Shown: positions 8,411 through 17,395 of the stretch, one piece after another
Numbering within the stretch: the stretch's first letter is position 1
How the letters are laid out: each line of letters starts with the position of its first letter
NCBI GenBank assembly: GCA_030448125.1
Contig: JAUJNO010000004.1
Location: 35,876-99,875 of the forward strand
Direction of reading: 5' to 3'
DNA length: 64,000 nucleotides
From: Rubrobacteraceae bacterium
Lineage (GTDB): Bacteria > Actinomycetota > Rubrobacteria > Rubrobacterales > Rubrobacteraceae
Program-made: the position numbers and the translations under genes
The notes under the pieces: generated by a model
What the model was told of the DNA's origin: nothing
The model's database searches: none
Seen by the model: the letters and a program-made list of their open reading frames with translations, nothing else

Positions 8411-8591
8411 TCAGGGGCCCGAGACCGCGTAGAGAGAGGCGGCCGCGAGGAGTAGCCAGGCCGATAGTGGGACCGCCTGGACGAAGATGGGCTTGACGTC
8501 ATCGCGCGATCTCCGCGGTGCGCCGGATGCTCCCGGCTCGAACCGCCACCCTTATACGGGCGGCGCCCACCTCGACCAAAACTTCGTTCAT
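8411..8591 (-). pseudogene. small single-pass membrane protein, frameshifted
   Basis: Downstream of the glycosyltransferase on the same strand, an ATG at 8591 opens 'MNEVLVEVGAARIRVAVRAG', stopping after 30 codons. A shift of frame there continues as DDVKPIFVQAVPLSAWLLLAAASLYAVSGP (ending at 8411), given here only to show the transmembrane helix 'AVPLSAWLLLAAASLYAVSG'. Together they make a plausible 60-residue membrane protein with one indel. Function unknown. It would be the last gene of the minus-strand glycosylation operon. The 8193-8410 stretch otherwise holds no convincing gene. Confidence 0.35.
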
Positions 8592-8604
8592 GCGCCGTCC
8601 TCTT

Positions 8605-9474
8605 CTACCTCTCGCCCCGCTTACGAGCCGCGACGGTTGCCTCGGCTATGAGCCGCCAGGACCGGGCATTACGAGCGCCATCCAGAGCACCGTGAGACCC
8701 ACGGCGTTCGGAGAGCCAACGGCGCAGGCGCTCTGTCCGTACCCGCAACAGCCCTTTCACGTCCTCTAGCGCCGTGGAGGTAATGTCCACCCGGCTGTCG
8801 AGGTCCTCGATCCAGTCCACCGGCACCTCGGAGACGCGGTAGCCCCGCTCCTCGGCCAGCAAGAGCAGCTCTGTGTCGAAGAACCACTCGTCATCCTCCA
8901 CCCACGGCAACAGCTCCTGAGCTACGCTGGCCTTGACCGCCTTGAAGCCGCACTGCGCGTCCGAGAAGCGGTTGCGGAACATGACCTTTACAAGCAGGTT
9001 GTAGCAACGCGAGATCGCCTCCCGCTTCCACTGGCGCGTTACCGTCGCCCCCTTTAAGAGGCGCGAGCCGATGGCCACGTCGCTGTGTCCGGTCGCCAGG
9101 GGCGCGGCCAGCGGCAAGAACGACCACAGGTTGGTCGAGAGGTCCACGTCCATGTACGCGACGACGTCCGCCTCCGAGGCCGACCAGGCCGCCTTCAGCG
9201 CCCGCCCGCGCCCTTTTCCGTCCAGGTGTAGGACGGAGACGCGAGGGTAGACGGCGGAGAGCCCATCGGCGACGGCGAGAGTAGCGTCGGTGGAGGCGTT
9301 GTCGGCGATGACGACCGACCAGCGGTAGGGGAAGTAGGTCTCGAGGTAGGCGCAGAGGGCGGGTATGCTCTCTGGCAGGGCGGCCTCCTCGTTGTAGACG
9401 GGGACGACGACCTCGATGCTGACCTGCCGGTACGGCAGCGTGTCGTCCCGCCGCGGAATCGACGCGTTAACCAT
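8605..9474 (-). CDS. family 2 glycosyltransferase (dolichyl-phosphate glucosyl/mannosyltransferase-like)
   Basis: A 289-residue GT2 enzyme. 'SIEVVVPVYNEEAALPESI' opens the GT-A fold. 'ADNASTDATL' and 'VAYMDVDLST' hold the nucleotide-sugar/metal aspartates, and 'DAQCGFKAV...WFFDTELLLLAEERGYRVSEVPVDW' is the signature of the Dpm1/Alg5-like group. These enzymes transfer a sugar from a nucleotide donor to polyprenyl phosphate at the inner face of the membrane. It overlaps the upstream flippase-like gene by eight bases, so the two are probably coupled and serve envelope glycosylation with the GT39-like gene further upstream. Frame intact. Confidence 0.85.
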   Translation of the reverse strand: MVNASIPRRDDTLPYRQVSIEVVVPVYNEEAALPESIPALCAYLETYFPYRWSVVIADNASTDATLAVADGLSAVYPRVSVLHLDGKGRGRALKAAWSASEADVVAYMDVDLSTNLWSFLPLAAPLATGHSDVAIGSRLLKGATVTRQWKREAISRCYNLLVKVMFRNRFSDAQCGFKAVKASVAQELLPWVEDDEWFFDTELLLLAEERGYRVSEVPVDWIEDLDSRVDITSTALEDVKGLLRVRTERLRRWLSERRGSHGALDGARNARSWRLIAEATVAARKRGER

Positions 9475-10570
9475 GAAGTTCCATCCTTTCTTCGGTAGTG
9501 GATCGGTTGCCGTTGCGACCGAAGACGTAGAGGACGGAGCCGAGAACGACGATGCTCCAGTAGTTGATGACGCGAAAGAGAAGGGTAACGGCGGTTGCGG
9601 TTGCGGCGTCCAGCCCCAGCCACTGCAGCAAGAGCACCATGCCCGCCTCCGTGAAGCCCAGGCCCGCCGGCGTGATGGGCACCGCCGAGAGCAGCGAGGC
9701 GGTGAGCGCGACCACCAGAGCGCCCGCGACCGAGACCGGGGCGCCTAGAGATGCCGCCGTTGCGTAGAGCGCCGTCCCCTCGAAGATCCAACCGGCCGCG
9801 GAGAGGGCGACGAGCAGCGGGAGCCTGCCACGGAACGAGCTTGTGACGCCGTGCTCGAGGCGGGAGTAGTGGGCGTGGAGGCGTTTGGGCAGGATCCGCT
9901 CGAACGCCCACCTAAAGCGCTGCATGTAGAGAAGACCTGCGACCCCCATGCCCGAGAGGGCCAGACCGGCGGCGAGCGCCCCTCCGGCTTCGGACGGCAG
10001 CGATCCGCCGAAGACCACGAACATGCCCACCCCCATCATAGCCGCCAGCACCAGGAGATCGAGGAGCCTTTCGGCCAGGACCGTGCCGAGCGTGACCGCG
10101 AAGGAGACGCCAGCTTCCTTCTTGAGTAGATAGCCGCGGTAGGCGTCTCCGAGGCGCGCGACGGTGACGCAGTTGGCGAACCACGCTATGTACATGATCC
10201 TGGTCAGGCCCAGGGCCGACGGCATGGGCCGCCCGGCGGCGCGGCTGTAGCCGACGTTGCCGAGCAATGCCTTCCAACGCAGGGCGCGCAAGGGGAACGA
10301 GCAGTAGAAGACCGCCAGGGCGAACACGAACAGCCCCGTGCTCGCCCCTCGCACGTTCGCCCACGCCTCGCGCCAATCGAGGTCGAGCAGCTGCTGGTAC
10401 ACCAGGTACAGGACGGCCAGCGCCAGGAGGAACGAGACGGCGTTGCGCGGGCGAAACACGCGCCTGCCGAGGCGGCCGCCGAGCGGGGATGCGCCCGCCG
10501 CGTCGTCCCCGGGCGTCTTGCCGGGAGGCTCGCTCAACTCGATCGTTCCCTGTGCTCTCTTGCCCGTCAT
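9467..10570 (-). CDS. flippase-like membrane protein (LPG-synthase TM domain, UPF0104/AglD-like)
   Basis: A 367-residue protein with a charged 45-residue N-terminus and about eight hydrophobic segments. The pattern 'SFPLRALRWKALL', 'ARLGDAYRGYLLKKEAGVSFAVTLGTVLAERLLDL' and 'AVPITPAGLGFTEAGMVLLL' is that of the lysylphosphatidylglycerol-synthase transmembrane family (PF03706). Members lacking the synthase domain are thought to act in lipid-linked sugar or lipid translocation. Coupling with a GT2 gene and closeness to a GT39-like gene suggest handling of polyprenyl-phosphate sugars. Frame intact, unlike its neighbours on both sides. Confidence 0.82.
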   Translation of the reverse strand: MTGKRAQGTIELSEPPGKTPGDDAAGASPLGGRLGRRVFRPRNAVSFLLALAVLYLVYQQLLDLDWREAWANVRGASTGLFVFALAVFYCSFPLRALRWKALLGNVGYSRAAGRPMPSALGLTRIMYIAWFANCVTVARLGDAYRGYLLKKEAGVSFAVTLGTVLAERLLDLLVLAAMMGVGMFVVFGGSLPSEAGGALAAGLALSGMGVAGLLYMQRFRWAFERILPKRLHAHYSRLEHGVTSSFRGRLPLLVALSAAGWIFEGTALYATAASLGAPVSVAGALVVALTASLLSAVPITPAGLGFTEAGMVLLLQWLGLDAATATAVTLLFRVINYWSIVVLGSVLYVFGRNGNRSTTEERMELHG

Positions 10571-10592
10571 CGGTTACTGTCCTCCTCTCGTA

Positions 10593-12713
10593 CTACAGTC
10601 GTAGAGCGCCTGGGCTCTTCCCGGGCCTCCCGGGCCTCCCGGGCCCTCCGCCCTCCTCCTCCTCGTCCTCCGGCGACTTCCACAGCTCTTCCGGAACTTT
10701 CTCGCAGCTGTCCTGCACCCAGGTCGCTGCTTCGTTGTCCGCGCCTGGAGGACCGCCCGGGGGCGGACCCTGGGGGGCGCTGCCGCCGGAGGCCTCTTGT
10801 TCGGCCTCTCTCTCGGCCCTCATCTCCTCCATGCGCTCCCTGTCCTGCACGAGGAAGAAGCGCACGGCGCCCTCGTCCACCAGCCCGGCTAACTCGTCGG
10901 TAGTGAAGACCGGGTCGCGGCCCATGAACCCGCCGAGGTTGATCACCTTCTCGTCGGTGCCCAGGATGATCGGGGACAAGGGCATGGAGCTGGGGCCGGC
11001 AACCAGGTACGTGGCGTCGCCCTTGTTGGCTTGCAGGTACTCCAACAACACCGGGTCGGCCTCACGACCAGGACCACCGGGGGACCGCCGCGCGGAGGCA
11101 ACGCCGGGAGGACCTGGGGGGCCTCCGGGACCGCCCGGTCCTCCCTCCGCTTCGATGGGCTGGGGACCGGCGGCGGGTAATCCCCCGCCGCCCTGCGACG
11201 AGAGGGTATCGTAGGCGGCCCAGGCCGCCGGGGCGACGAGGAGGGCCAGTATCCCCGTGGTCGCCGCGCCGGCGCATAAGTGCCGGCCCTCGGGGAGGCT
11301 TCAGGCGCGCGAGGGCGAGAATCCCGGCCGAGATCAGGCACAACGCCGCCACCGCGGGTATCAGCCAGGCGCGCCAGATGGCGTAGTCGAACAGGACCGC
11401 CGGCCGCCATGCCTACCAGCGTCAGGGCAAGAGCCAGCCGCGCCAGCCGGGGCTTCGGTAATCCCTCCATAGCGCCGTCGCGCCGATGCCCACCAGCGCG
11501 GCCACGGCCGGGGCGAGCATCACCAGGTAGTGACGGTGCCCGTAGCCGGAGACGCTGAAGTAGGCGGCTGCCGTGAAGAGCCACGTCCCCCACATGGCGA
11601 GGGCCGCGTGTCGCCGGTCGAGCGGCAGGCGGGGGCGCCACTGGGAGCCCGCCGCCACCAGACCGATCACCGCAAGCGGCAAGAGCCAGCCTATCTGCCC
11701 GGCGTTCTGCTGGTTTAGAGCCGCAGAGGTCCCGGCTCGCCGTTCTCGCCGACACCACCCGGTCCACCTCCTCCCGGTCCGCCGCCCGGTCCTCCTTTCG
11801 GAGCGTCGTCTCCTTCCTTGGTGTCGGGCGATTTTTCGGCACCTTCCCGTCGCCCGCTTTGCCGCCCCCTCCCGGCGGCCATGTCGCTCCGCCCGAGCAG
11901 GCGTTCGAGGCCGTTGTAGCCGAAGGCCAGGTTCAGGGCCGAGTCGCCCTCGCTGCCACCCACGTAGGGGCGCTGATCTGACGGCGTCAGATCCACCGCC
12001 ACCGCCCAGGAGAGCGACACGGCGAGCAGCACCGCCGTCGCGGCCCCGAGGGCAAAAAGCGCCGCCGCCAGGTCGTATGGGCGGCGAGCAGGTACAAGAG
12101 GTAGAACGCGGGCAGCACCAGGAAGGCCTGCAGCGTTTTGGTGTTGAAGCCGAGGCCGACGATGGCCGCGCCCAGGAGCAGCAGGCTCAGGTTTCCCCGC
12201 TCGGCGGCGGCGACGAAGGCCCACGCCGCCAGGAGCACGAACAGGACCACGAGCATGTCCATCGTGTTGTTGCGGCTCGTGGCGACTATTATCGGGGTGA
12301 GGGCCAGCGCCAGCGCGGCCAGGAGCCCCGCTCGTGCGGCGGACTAGATAGTAGAGCACTGCCACCGAGAGAACGCCCGCGATCGCCTGGGGTAGCAGCA
12401 AGCTCAACCCGCTAAAGCCGAACAGCCAGGCGCTGGCCGCCTGGATCCAGAGTCCCAGAGGAGGCTTGTCCACCGAGACGAAGCCCGCGTCGAAGGAGAC
12501 GAAGAAGAAGTTGCTCCAGCTCGCGAGCATGTTCTTGACGGCCGCGGAGTAGTAGTTGTTCGGGTGCCCCTCGCTCGAAAGGCCGTACAGGTTGAGGAAG
12601 GCGGACAGCAAGAGGATCGCCGCCAGGGCGAGACCGTTCCACGGCGGATTCGATGCTAACGACCGTGCTCCGCCGGGGCGTTTGGGGCGTTTCCGGGTCA
12701 ATTCTTGGGTCAT
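10593..12713 (-). pseudogene. GT39 mannosyltransferase-like protein (YkcB-like), multiply frameshifted
   Basis: Pieces of one membrane glycosyltransferase lie in order in different minus-strand frames. The N-terminus from 12713 has 'LLSAFLNLYGLSSEGHPNNYY', 'NFFFVSFDAGFVSVDKPP' and a switch near 12345. The piece around 12262-11987 has 'LLLLGAAIVGLGFNTKTLQ'. At 11682-11422 'VSGYGHRHYLVMLAPAVAALVGI' is found, and the C-terminus 11051-10593 has 'LLLEYLQANKGDATYLVAGP' and 'GGFMGRDPVFTTDELAGLV'. This matches YkcB-type PMT_2/GT39 proteins, which glycosylate cell-surface acceptors from lipid-linked sugars. A Gly/Pro-rich insert is also present. At least four frame changes are needed. Real decay and sequencing error are both possible. 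Confidence 0.75.
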
Positions 12714-12797
12714 ATCCCTCCTCCTGAAGCCTTTATGTGTCTTGCCGTCTCATCGGAAGTCTGGACCGCGAGCCTATGGGTGTCCTTTAGCGACCTT

Positions 12798-12811
12798 ATG
12801 AGTTCTCATAG
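12798..12811 (+). promoter_or_regulatory. palindromic operator candidate, copy 1
   Basis: ATGAGTTCTCATAG, containing the inverted repeat ATGAG-TT-CTCAT, lies 85 bases upstream of the GT39-like gene start. It matches the copies at 13174 and 14787 with the consensus ATGWRTTYTCATAG. It is a likely binding site for a regulator, possibly the OmpR-type response regulator encoded at 14856. Confidence 0.5.
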
Positions 12812-13173
12812 GAACGGTTCCCGGGGATGATCGCCGGTAGGACTCGAGCCTCCGGCGGGTCGTGGTTTGCTGCCGACTCCGGTACGCCCGGAGGTAGCGA
12901 GTTCAACCAGGTCCCCGCGTCGATAGGCTCGAACGAGCCGGCGACGGGCTCGTCCGTGCCCTGTCGAGGCGTCGCTCGGTTGCGTGCCGGGAGGCCCGGT
13001 AGTCTATTTGTTCCTTCGCTCCGAATGCGTTCGGGACCAACGACGAGCGATTGAACCTCCGATGCCCCGTCAGAAGTTGTAGGCGGACCAAGCCGTCGAG
13101 GCGGCGAGGAGGCCAGTCTTCCGTGGGGCAGCGGCTATTCTCCAGGGTAGACGCGAACTCTCTATCGCATAGT

Positions 13174-13187
13174 CTATGAAAATACAT
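13174..13187 (-). promoter_or_regulatory. palindromic operator candidate, copy 2
   Basis: Read on the minus strand this is ATGTATTTTCATAG, 13 of 14 identical to the copy at 14787. It lies about 125 bases upstream of the dioxygenase gene. Confidence 0.5.
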
Positions 13188-13312
13188 ATCCTCCTCATAG
13201 GCAAACTTGATGTTTTAGAGCGAAGATGGACGTGGTGAGCGTGAGCAATGAAAGAGGACGATGCCCACGCCTACCGGCGACCGTGACATCATAGGACCAG
13301 GAGGTAAACGCG

Positions 13313-14126
13313 ATGGAGCGAAACGACGCAGAGAAGACCCCAAGGATCCGCTACCTCAGCCGGCGGAGATGCTCGGCCTCATGGGGTCGACGGCGGCGGC
13401 CACCTTCGCGGGCTGCGGCGGCGGCGAGCAGTCCGGCTCGGGGAGTCGACGAGCGGCTCGGGGGGAGAGACGACGGGCGCTTCGACGACCGCCGAGACAA
13501 CCGGGGCGGCCGCGGAGACGGCCTCTACTACCTGCGTGGTCAGGCCCGAGCAGACGGAGGGCCGTACTACGTGGATACGGGGCTCCAACGCTCAGACATC
13601 CGGGAGGAGAGGGAGGGCATCCCGTTGGAGCTGACGTTCAACGTCTCGCGGATAGACGCCGGCGATATCTCCACCTGCGGCCCTCTGGCCGGCGCTGTGG
13701 TGGACATCTGGCATTGCGATGCTTTGGGCGAGTACTCGGGCGTTCAGGACAATGCCGCCGGGGATTTCGACACTACGGAGGCGACGTTCCTGCGCGGGTA
13801 CCAGTTGACGGACGATAACGGGGTGGCGAGGTTCACGACGATCTACCCCGGCTGGTACCAGGGCAGGGCCGTACACATCCACTTCACGATCCGCGACAGC
13901 GCGGAGTCCCAGCAGGGCTATGAGTTCACCTCGCAGCTCTACTTCGACGATACCCTCACCGACGTCACCGCAGGGGCCGTACGCCGAGAAGGGTGAGCGC
14001 GACCAGAGGAACTCCACCGACGGCATCTACCAGGGCGGCGGGGACGAGTTGACGCTCGCGCTGGCCGAGCAGGGAGAAGGCTTCGCGGCAACGTTCGATA
14101 TCGCGCTCGATACCACTTACGCGTAA
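13313..14126 (+). pseudogene. intradiol ring-cleavage dioxygenase-like exported protein, frameshifted
   Basis: The core (13550-13975) carries the intradiol dioxygenase pattern: 'GIPLELTFNVSR', 'PLAGAVVDIWHCDALGEYSG', 'FLRGYQLTDDNGVARFTTIYPGWYQGRAVHIHFTIRD'. The Tyr and His residues (Y of YPGWY, H of HIHF) are the Fe(III) ligand type. The N-terminus is split: 'RIRYLSRR' is in one frame and 'EMLGLMGSTAAATFAGCGGG' in another, together a Tat-like/lipoprotein signal with lipobox FAGC. The C-terminus 'YAEKGERDQRNSTDGIYQGG' continues in a third frame after about 13975. Two indels therefore break it. Exported intradiol-like proteins of this kind have unknown substrates. Confidence 0.72.
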
Positions 14127-14153
14127 GCATCGGACCAAGGAAAGAGAATCAAA

Positions 14154-14340
14154 ATGGCTTCTTCGCGCACTCCCGCTGGCGTCGTCCTGGGGATCGGGAT
14201 CTTCTTGCTCGCCCTGGGCACGGCGGCCATTCACCTGTACCTGGGGCTAAACTTCGGCAACATGCTGTTCGTCCTGAACGGGCCGGGTTATCTGGGACTT
14301 CTGGCGGTTTTGCGGTTGTCGATCCCGCAAGCTCGACATC
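14154..14340 (+). pseudogene. small two-helix membrane protein, truncated
   Basis: From the ATG at 14154 (GGAAAGAG upstream) the first 60 residues are convincing: 'GVVLGIGIFLLALGTAAIH', a short loop 'LYLGLNFGNMLFVLNGPGY' and 'LGLLAVLRL', a small actinobacterial membrane-protein pattern. The frame stays open to 14723, but beyond about residue 60 it is Arg-rich and overlaps a more plausible minus-strand gene, so the true protein probably ends or is broken near 14340. Function unknown. The end coordinate is an estimate. Confidence 0.4.
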
Positions 14341-14612
14341 GGGTTGGAGTCTGCATCGGTCTCGCGCTGTCGCGCGTCCTCGTCGCCCCGCGCCGTCCCG
14401 TCAGGGTCTACCTCGATGGTCGTGGGTTCCGCGGGCGCGGCGTTCTCCGGCGTGGTAGCCCAACTCGGCGGGTTTGCCGCCAGGAACCCGCCCAGCCGGC
14501 TATCGAGGCGACCGCGCCGAGCGTAACGACGGCCAGCCCCGTCATTGGAAGACGCGCCGGGCTTTTTGGGGCCTTTTTGTCCCCGGGGTTTCTTCTTCGA
14601 GTATTCGTTCAA
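14340..14612 (-). pseudogene. small membrane-anchored hypothetical protein, frameshifted
   Basis: On the minus strand an ATG at 14612 opens 'MNEYSKKKPRGQKGPKKPG', a basic N-terminus. In a second frame follows the hydrophobic helix 'MTGLAVVTLGAVASIAGWAG'. The first frame then resumes with 'ANPPSWATTPENAAPAEP' and an acidic tail. Two indels would restore a one-helix protein with an outside tail. It is divergent from the response-regulator gene at 14856, and a palindrome lies between them. Function unknown. The C-terminal end is uncertain because the frame runs into the opposing gene. Confidence 0.35.
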
Positions 14613-14786
14613 CGGTCTTGCGTCTCCTTCCCGGAGGGGAAAGTCGTGCCGGCCTTCGGTATCACCCAGAGATCAGACCTCCTCCTGATGCTCTGTCCGC
14701 CGCCGTTCTCGGCCCCTGCATAGCGGCTTCCTTTTCTTGTCTCGTCTTCATCGGGAGTTTGAAACGCGAACATCTTCGGCGCCGTT

Positions 14787-14800
14787 ATGAATTTTCATAG
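14787..14800 (+). promoter_or_regulatory. palindromic operator candidate, copy 3
   Basis: ATGAATTTTCATAG, an almost perfect inverted repeat (ATGAA-TT-TTCAT), lies 56 bases before the response-regulator start. It belongs with copies at 12798 and 13174 and fits autoregulation by the encoded OmpR-type regulator. Confidence 0.5.
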
Positions 14801-14855
14801 GAATACTCGTGGATATGGTCTCGGAAGCGGAAGATAGGCTAGTATCTAGAAGACT

Positions 14856-15527
14856 ATGGCACGCATCCTGATAATAGAGGACGAGGAGAAGATGGCCCGG
14901 ATGCTCGCCCGGGTCTTGCGCGAGGAAGGGTACGTTGCGGAGACGGCCGGGGATGGCCGCACCGGCCTCGGTCGCGCCTCGGACGACTCCTTCGACCTCC
15001 TCATCGTCGACTGGATGCTCCCCGAGCGCAGCGGGGTCCAGGTCGTGCGGGGTCTGCGGGCGGCAGAGGTCGCCACCCCCGTCTTGATGCTGACCGCCCG
15101 CGACCAGGTGGAGGATAAGGTGGAGGGGTTGGACGCGGGCGCCGACGATACCTCGGGAAGCCCTTCGCCCTCACCGCTCCTTGCCCGCGTCAGGGCGCTG
15201 ACCAGGAGGCCGCGCGGCGAGACCGGCGACGGCGGGATGGAGATCTGGGCCGGCGACATCACGCTGGATCCGGTGCGCCACGTGGTTCGTCGGGGCGACG
15301 AACGCATTGACCGCCAAGGAGTTCGCGCTCCTGGCGACTCTGATGCAGCGCCCCGGGCAGGTCTTCTCGCGCTCGGTGCGCTGGACACCGTCTGGAGGGT
15401 GCCCGGCGAGGTCAACACGAGTGTGGTCGAGCACGTCTCATACTTACGCCGCAAGCTCGTCCCCCCAAGGAGCCCCTCCCGCGGCACGGTGCGTGGTGTG
15501 GGCTACACCTTCGAGCCCCGGCCGTAG
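14856..15527 (+). pseudogene. OmpR/PhoB-family response regulator with compensating frameshifts
   Basis: The frame stays open for 223 codons, but two internal segments are out of phase. The receiver starts normally ('ARILIIEDEEKMARMLARVLREEGY', acceptor Asp in 'LLIVDWMLPE'). At about 15150 the DNA reads DTSGSPSPSP, whereas a shifted frame gives the expected D-Y-L-G-K-P-F-A-L-T, so the conserved Lys is lost; phase returns at LLARV. A second slip at about 15310 removes 'LTAKEFALLATLMQRPGQVF' (present in another frame), restored at 'DTVWRVPGEVNTSVVEHVSYLRRKL'. The winged-helix recognition helix is intact. A kinase gene follows 12 bases later. Mutually cancelling indels could be sequence errors. 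Confidence 0.75.
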
Positions 15528-15538
15528 GGGGAAGAGAA

Positions 15539-16914
15539 GTGCTCGAACGCATACGCAGGCGTCTTACCCTCGGCTACGTCGGCATCTTCGCGCTGATCCT
15601 GCTGTTCATCGGCGTGGTCGTGGTGGCGAGCTTCGCGCGCCAAGCGGCCGGCCAGCAGGACGAGCTTCTCGAGCAGAAAGCACAGGGCGACGCCGACTAC
15701 GTGAGCGGCCCCCTGCTGCACTTCTACCAGGAAGGGAGGGAGCCCGGAGAGAGGCCCACTCCCTCTGGAGAGCGGGGCCGTATAGGCGAACCCGAGGGTA
15801 AAGGCCCGCCCCCGGTCCCTTCCAGTGGGCCACGGACCCGGACCTCGGTATGGTCGCCCTGGCGCCTGGAGGGGCCAACGGCGAAGCCGACGACGCGGAA
15901 GGCACGGTCCTGGACTCGACCTCCTCGGCTTCCTCCTTTGGCCTCCCCTTCGAGGGGCCGGCGAGAAAGGCCGCGGAAGAAGGAGAGACGGTCGCCGAGA
16001 CGGTCGACGGGCCCGAGGGTGAGATGGTGCGGGTGGTGAGCGTTCCCGTGGCCGGGCGCGAAGGTGACGTGGCCGTCATCCAGGCGGCGCAGTCGCGCCG
16101 GGTGGTCCGGGAGGCGGTGGGCAACCTGTTGCTCATCCTGGTCCCCGTCGGTCTCGGGGGACTCCTGTTGTCGGGCGTGGGCGGTTTCTTTATGTCACGC
16201 CGGGCGATGCAGCCGGCCAGGGACTCCTTCCAGCGGCAGCGCACCTTCATCGCCGACGCCTCCCACGAGCTAAAGACCCCCTGGCGCTCGTCAAGATCAA
16301 CGCGGAGGTGATGGAGCGCAACCCGACCGACCCCGAGAACCGGGAGATCGTCGAGGATCAGCTCTCCGAGATCGACCGGATGGACGCGCTGCTCTCGGAC
16401 CTGCTCATCCTGGCCCGGCTCGACGCCGAAAGACTCGACGTGGAGGATAAGCCCTTCGACCTCGCGACCGTCGCGGTCGAGGCGGCCGGGCGCTTCCTCA
16501 CGAGAGCCGCCGAGGAGGGAGTCCGGCTCGAGGTGGAGGTCCCGGACGAGCTCCCGGTACACGGCGACCCGGGGCGTACCGACCAGATCCTGGCCGCGCT
16601 GCTCGACAACGCCGTGCGGCACACCCCCAAAGGGGGGACCATAACCGTCTCCGGACGCCCGCTCGACTCGCCTACGCGACGGGCGGAGGCGAGCGTGACC
16701 GACACGGGGCCCGGGATCCCCCGGAGCACCTGCCGCGCATCTTCGACCGCTTCTACCGCGCCGAAGAGGCCCGCACCCGAAAGGGCGGGGGCACGGGCCT
16801 GGGCCTCTCCATCGCCCGCGACCTCGCCCGCGCCCAGGACGGCGACCTCACCGCCGAGAACGCGCGCAAAAGGGTGGAGCGAGCTTCACGCTAAGGCTCC
16901 CCACTGGTCCCTGA
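15539..16914 (+). pseudogene. sensor histidine kinase (HisKA/HATPase), frameshifted
   Basis: Partner of the regulator just upstream. Frame 1 has a TM helix 'VGIFALILLFIGVVVVASF'. After about 15830 frame 2 has the sensor region, a second TM 'LLLILVPVGLGGLLLSGVGG' and the phospho-acceptor box 'FIADASHELKTP'. From about 16285 frame 3 has 'EDQLSEIDRMDALLSDLLILARLD', the N-box 'ALLDNAVRHTPKGG' and 'DTGPGIP'. From about 16725 the last frame has 'FDRFYRAEEARTRKGGGTG' and GLGLSIA, ending at 16914. Two of the slips fall in C-runs one base short of expectation (ACCCCCT, ATCCCCCGG). Repaired, it would be a normal membrane kinase of about 455 residues. Confidence 0.8.
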
Positions 16915-17053
16915 CGCAGTTCTTCGGCGGCTCGCTCCTCTTCCCCTCGGAAGCTTTACCTTGCTTTCCCGCCCGGCCCGTCGGCGGGGTGCAGAACCCG
17001 CTCTGGCGGATCTTCGGCTTCTCGGAAGGCAGTGATCTATTAGGAGACACTGG

Positions 17054-17092
17054 TTTGGGAAGCGCAAGAACGTCAAGACGTTCCTATCTTGA
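17054..17092 (+). repeat. second relic resembling the ybaB 5' end
   Basis: This 13-codon stretch reads FGKRKNVKTFLS then stop, close to the YbaB start (LGKRKNVN) at 17396 and to the copy at 8199 (MGKRKDVK). It also contains a hairpin, GAACGT-CAAG-ACGTTC, at the same relative place as the hairpin in the 8199 copy. Copies at both ends of the inserted block suggest a duplication linked to its arrival. Confidence 0.45.
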
Positions 17093-17285
17093 AGCAAACG
17101 CTCCGTCCAACAAGACCTTCGGTTTTGCGCTGATCCGAAGTGGTTTCTCCACGTTGATTCACGAACCTCGCCGGCCGTGGCGCCAGCGGGTAGCTATCTT
17201 CTCTTGCGGCGGTAGGCAGCTTTGCAAGAGAGCCGGGCTGAACCTCAGGGCGTGCGGGGTGCTGGCTGCGATCGGTAGCCGGGGC

Positions 17286-17316
17286 TTGTACTCCGGGGAG
17301 CGCCGCACGGTATACT
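17286..17316 (+). promoter_or_regulatory. candidate promoter for ybaB-recR-helicase
   Basis: TTGTAC (17286-17291) and TATACT (17311-17316) are separated by 19 bases and lie 80 bases upstream of ybaB. The spacing is one to two bases longer than ideal for a housekeeping sigma factor. Confidence 0.45.
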
Positions 17317-17395
17317 CCATGCTCGGACTTCGTGTCGAGGTGTTGCCGGACAGGAGCTTGAGAGTTCGCGGCGCGTTCGGAGAGGAGAGCTTGTT

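Larger units (their letters stand above)
12714..13312. other. 600-base divergent intergenic region with two copies of a palindrome
   Basis: This stretch separates the minus-strand GT39-like gene from the plus-strand dioxygenase. Open frames here are short and uncharacteristic. It contains palindrome copies at 12798-12811 and 13174-13187, described separately. I see no RNA gene. Confidence 0.5.
16915..17395. other. 480-base intergenic region before ybaB
   Basis: No gene is visible. It holds a relic resembling the ybaB start (17054-17092) and a promoter-like pair (17286-17316). Sequence is less GC-skewed by codon position than the flanking genes. Confidence 0.5.

Noticed and set aside
14154..14723. 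Full 189-codon reading of the small membrane protein
   Set aside because: Only the first 60 residues look like protein; the rest is Arg-rich and overlaps a better minus-strand candidate and a promoter palindrome.
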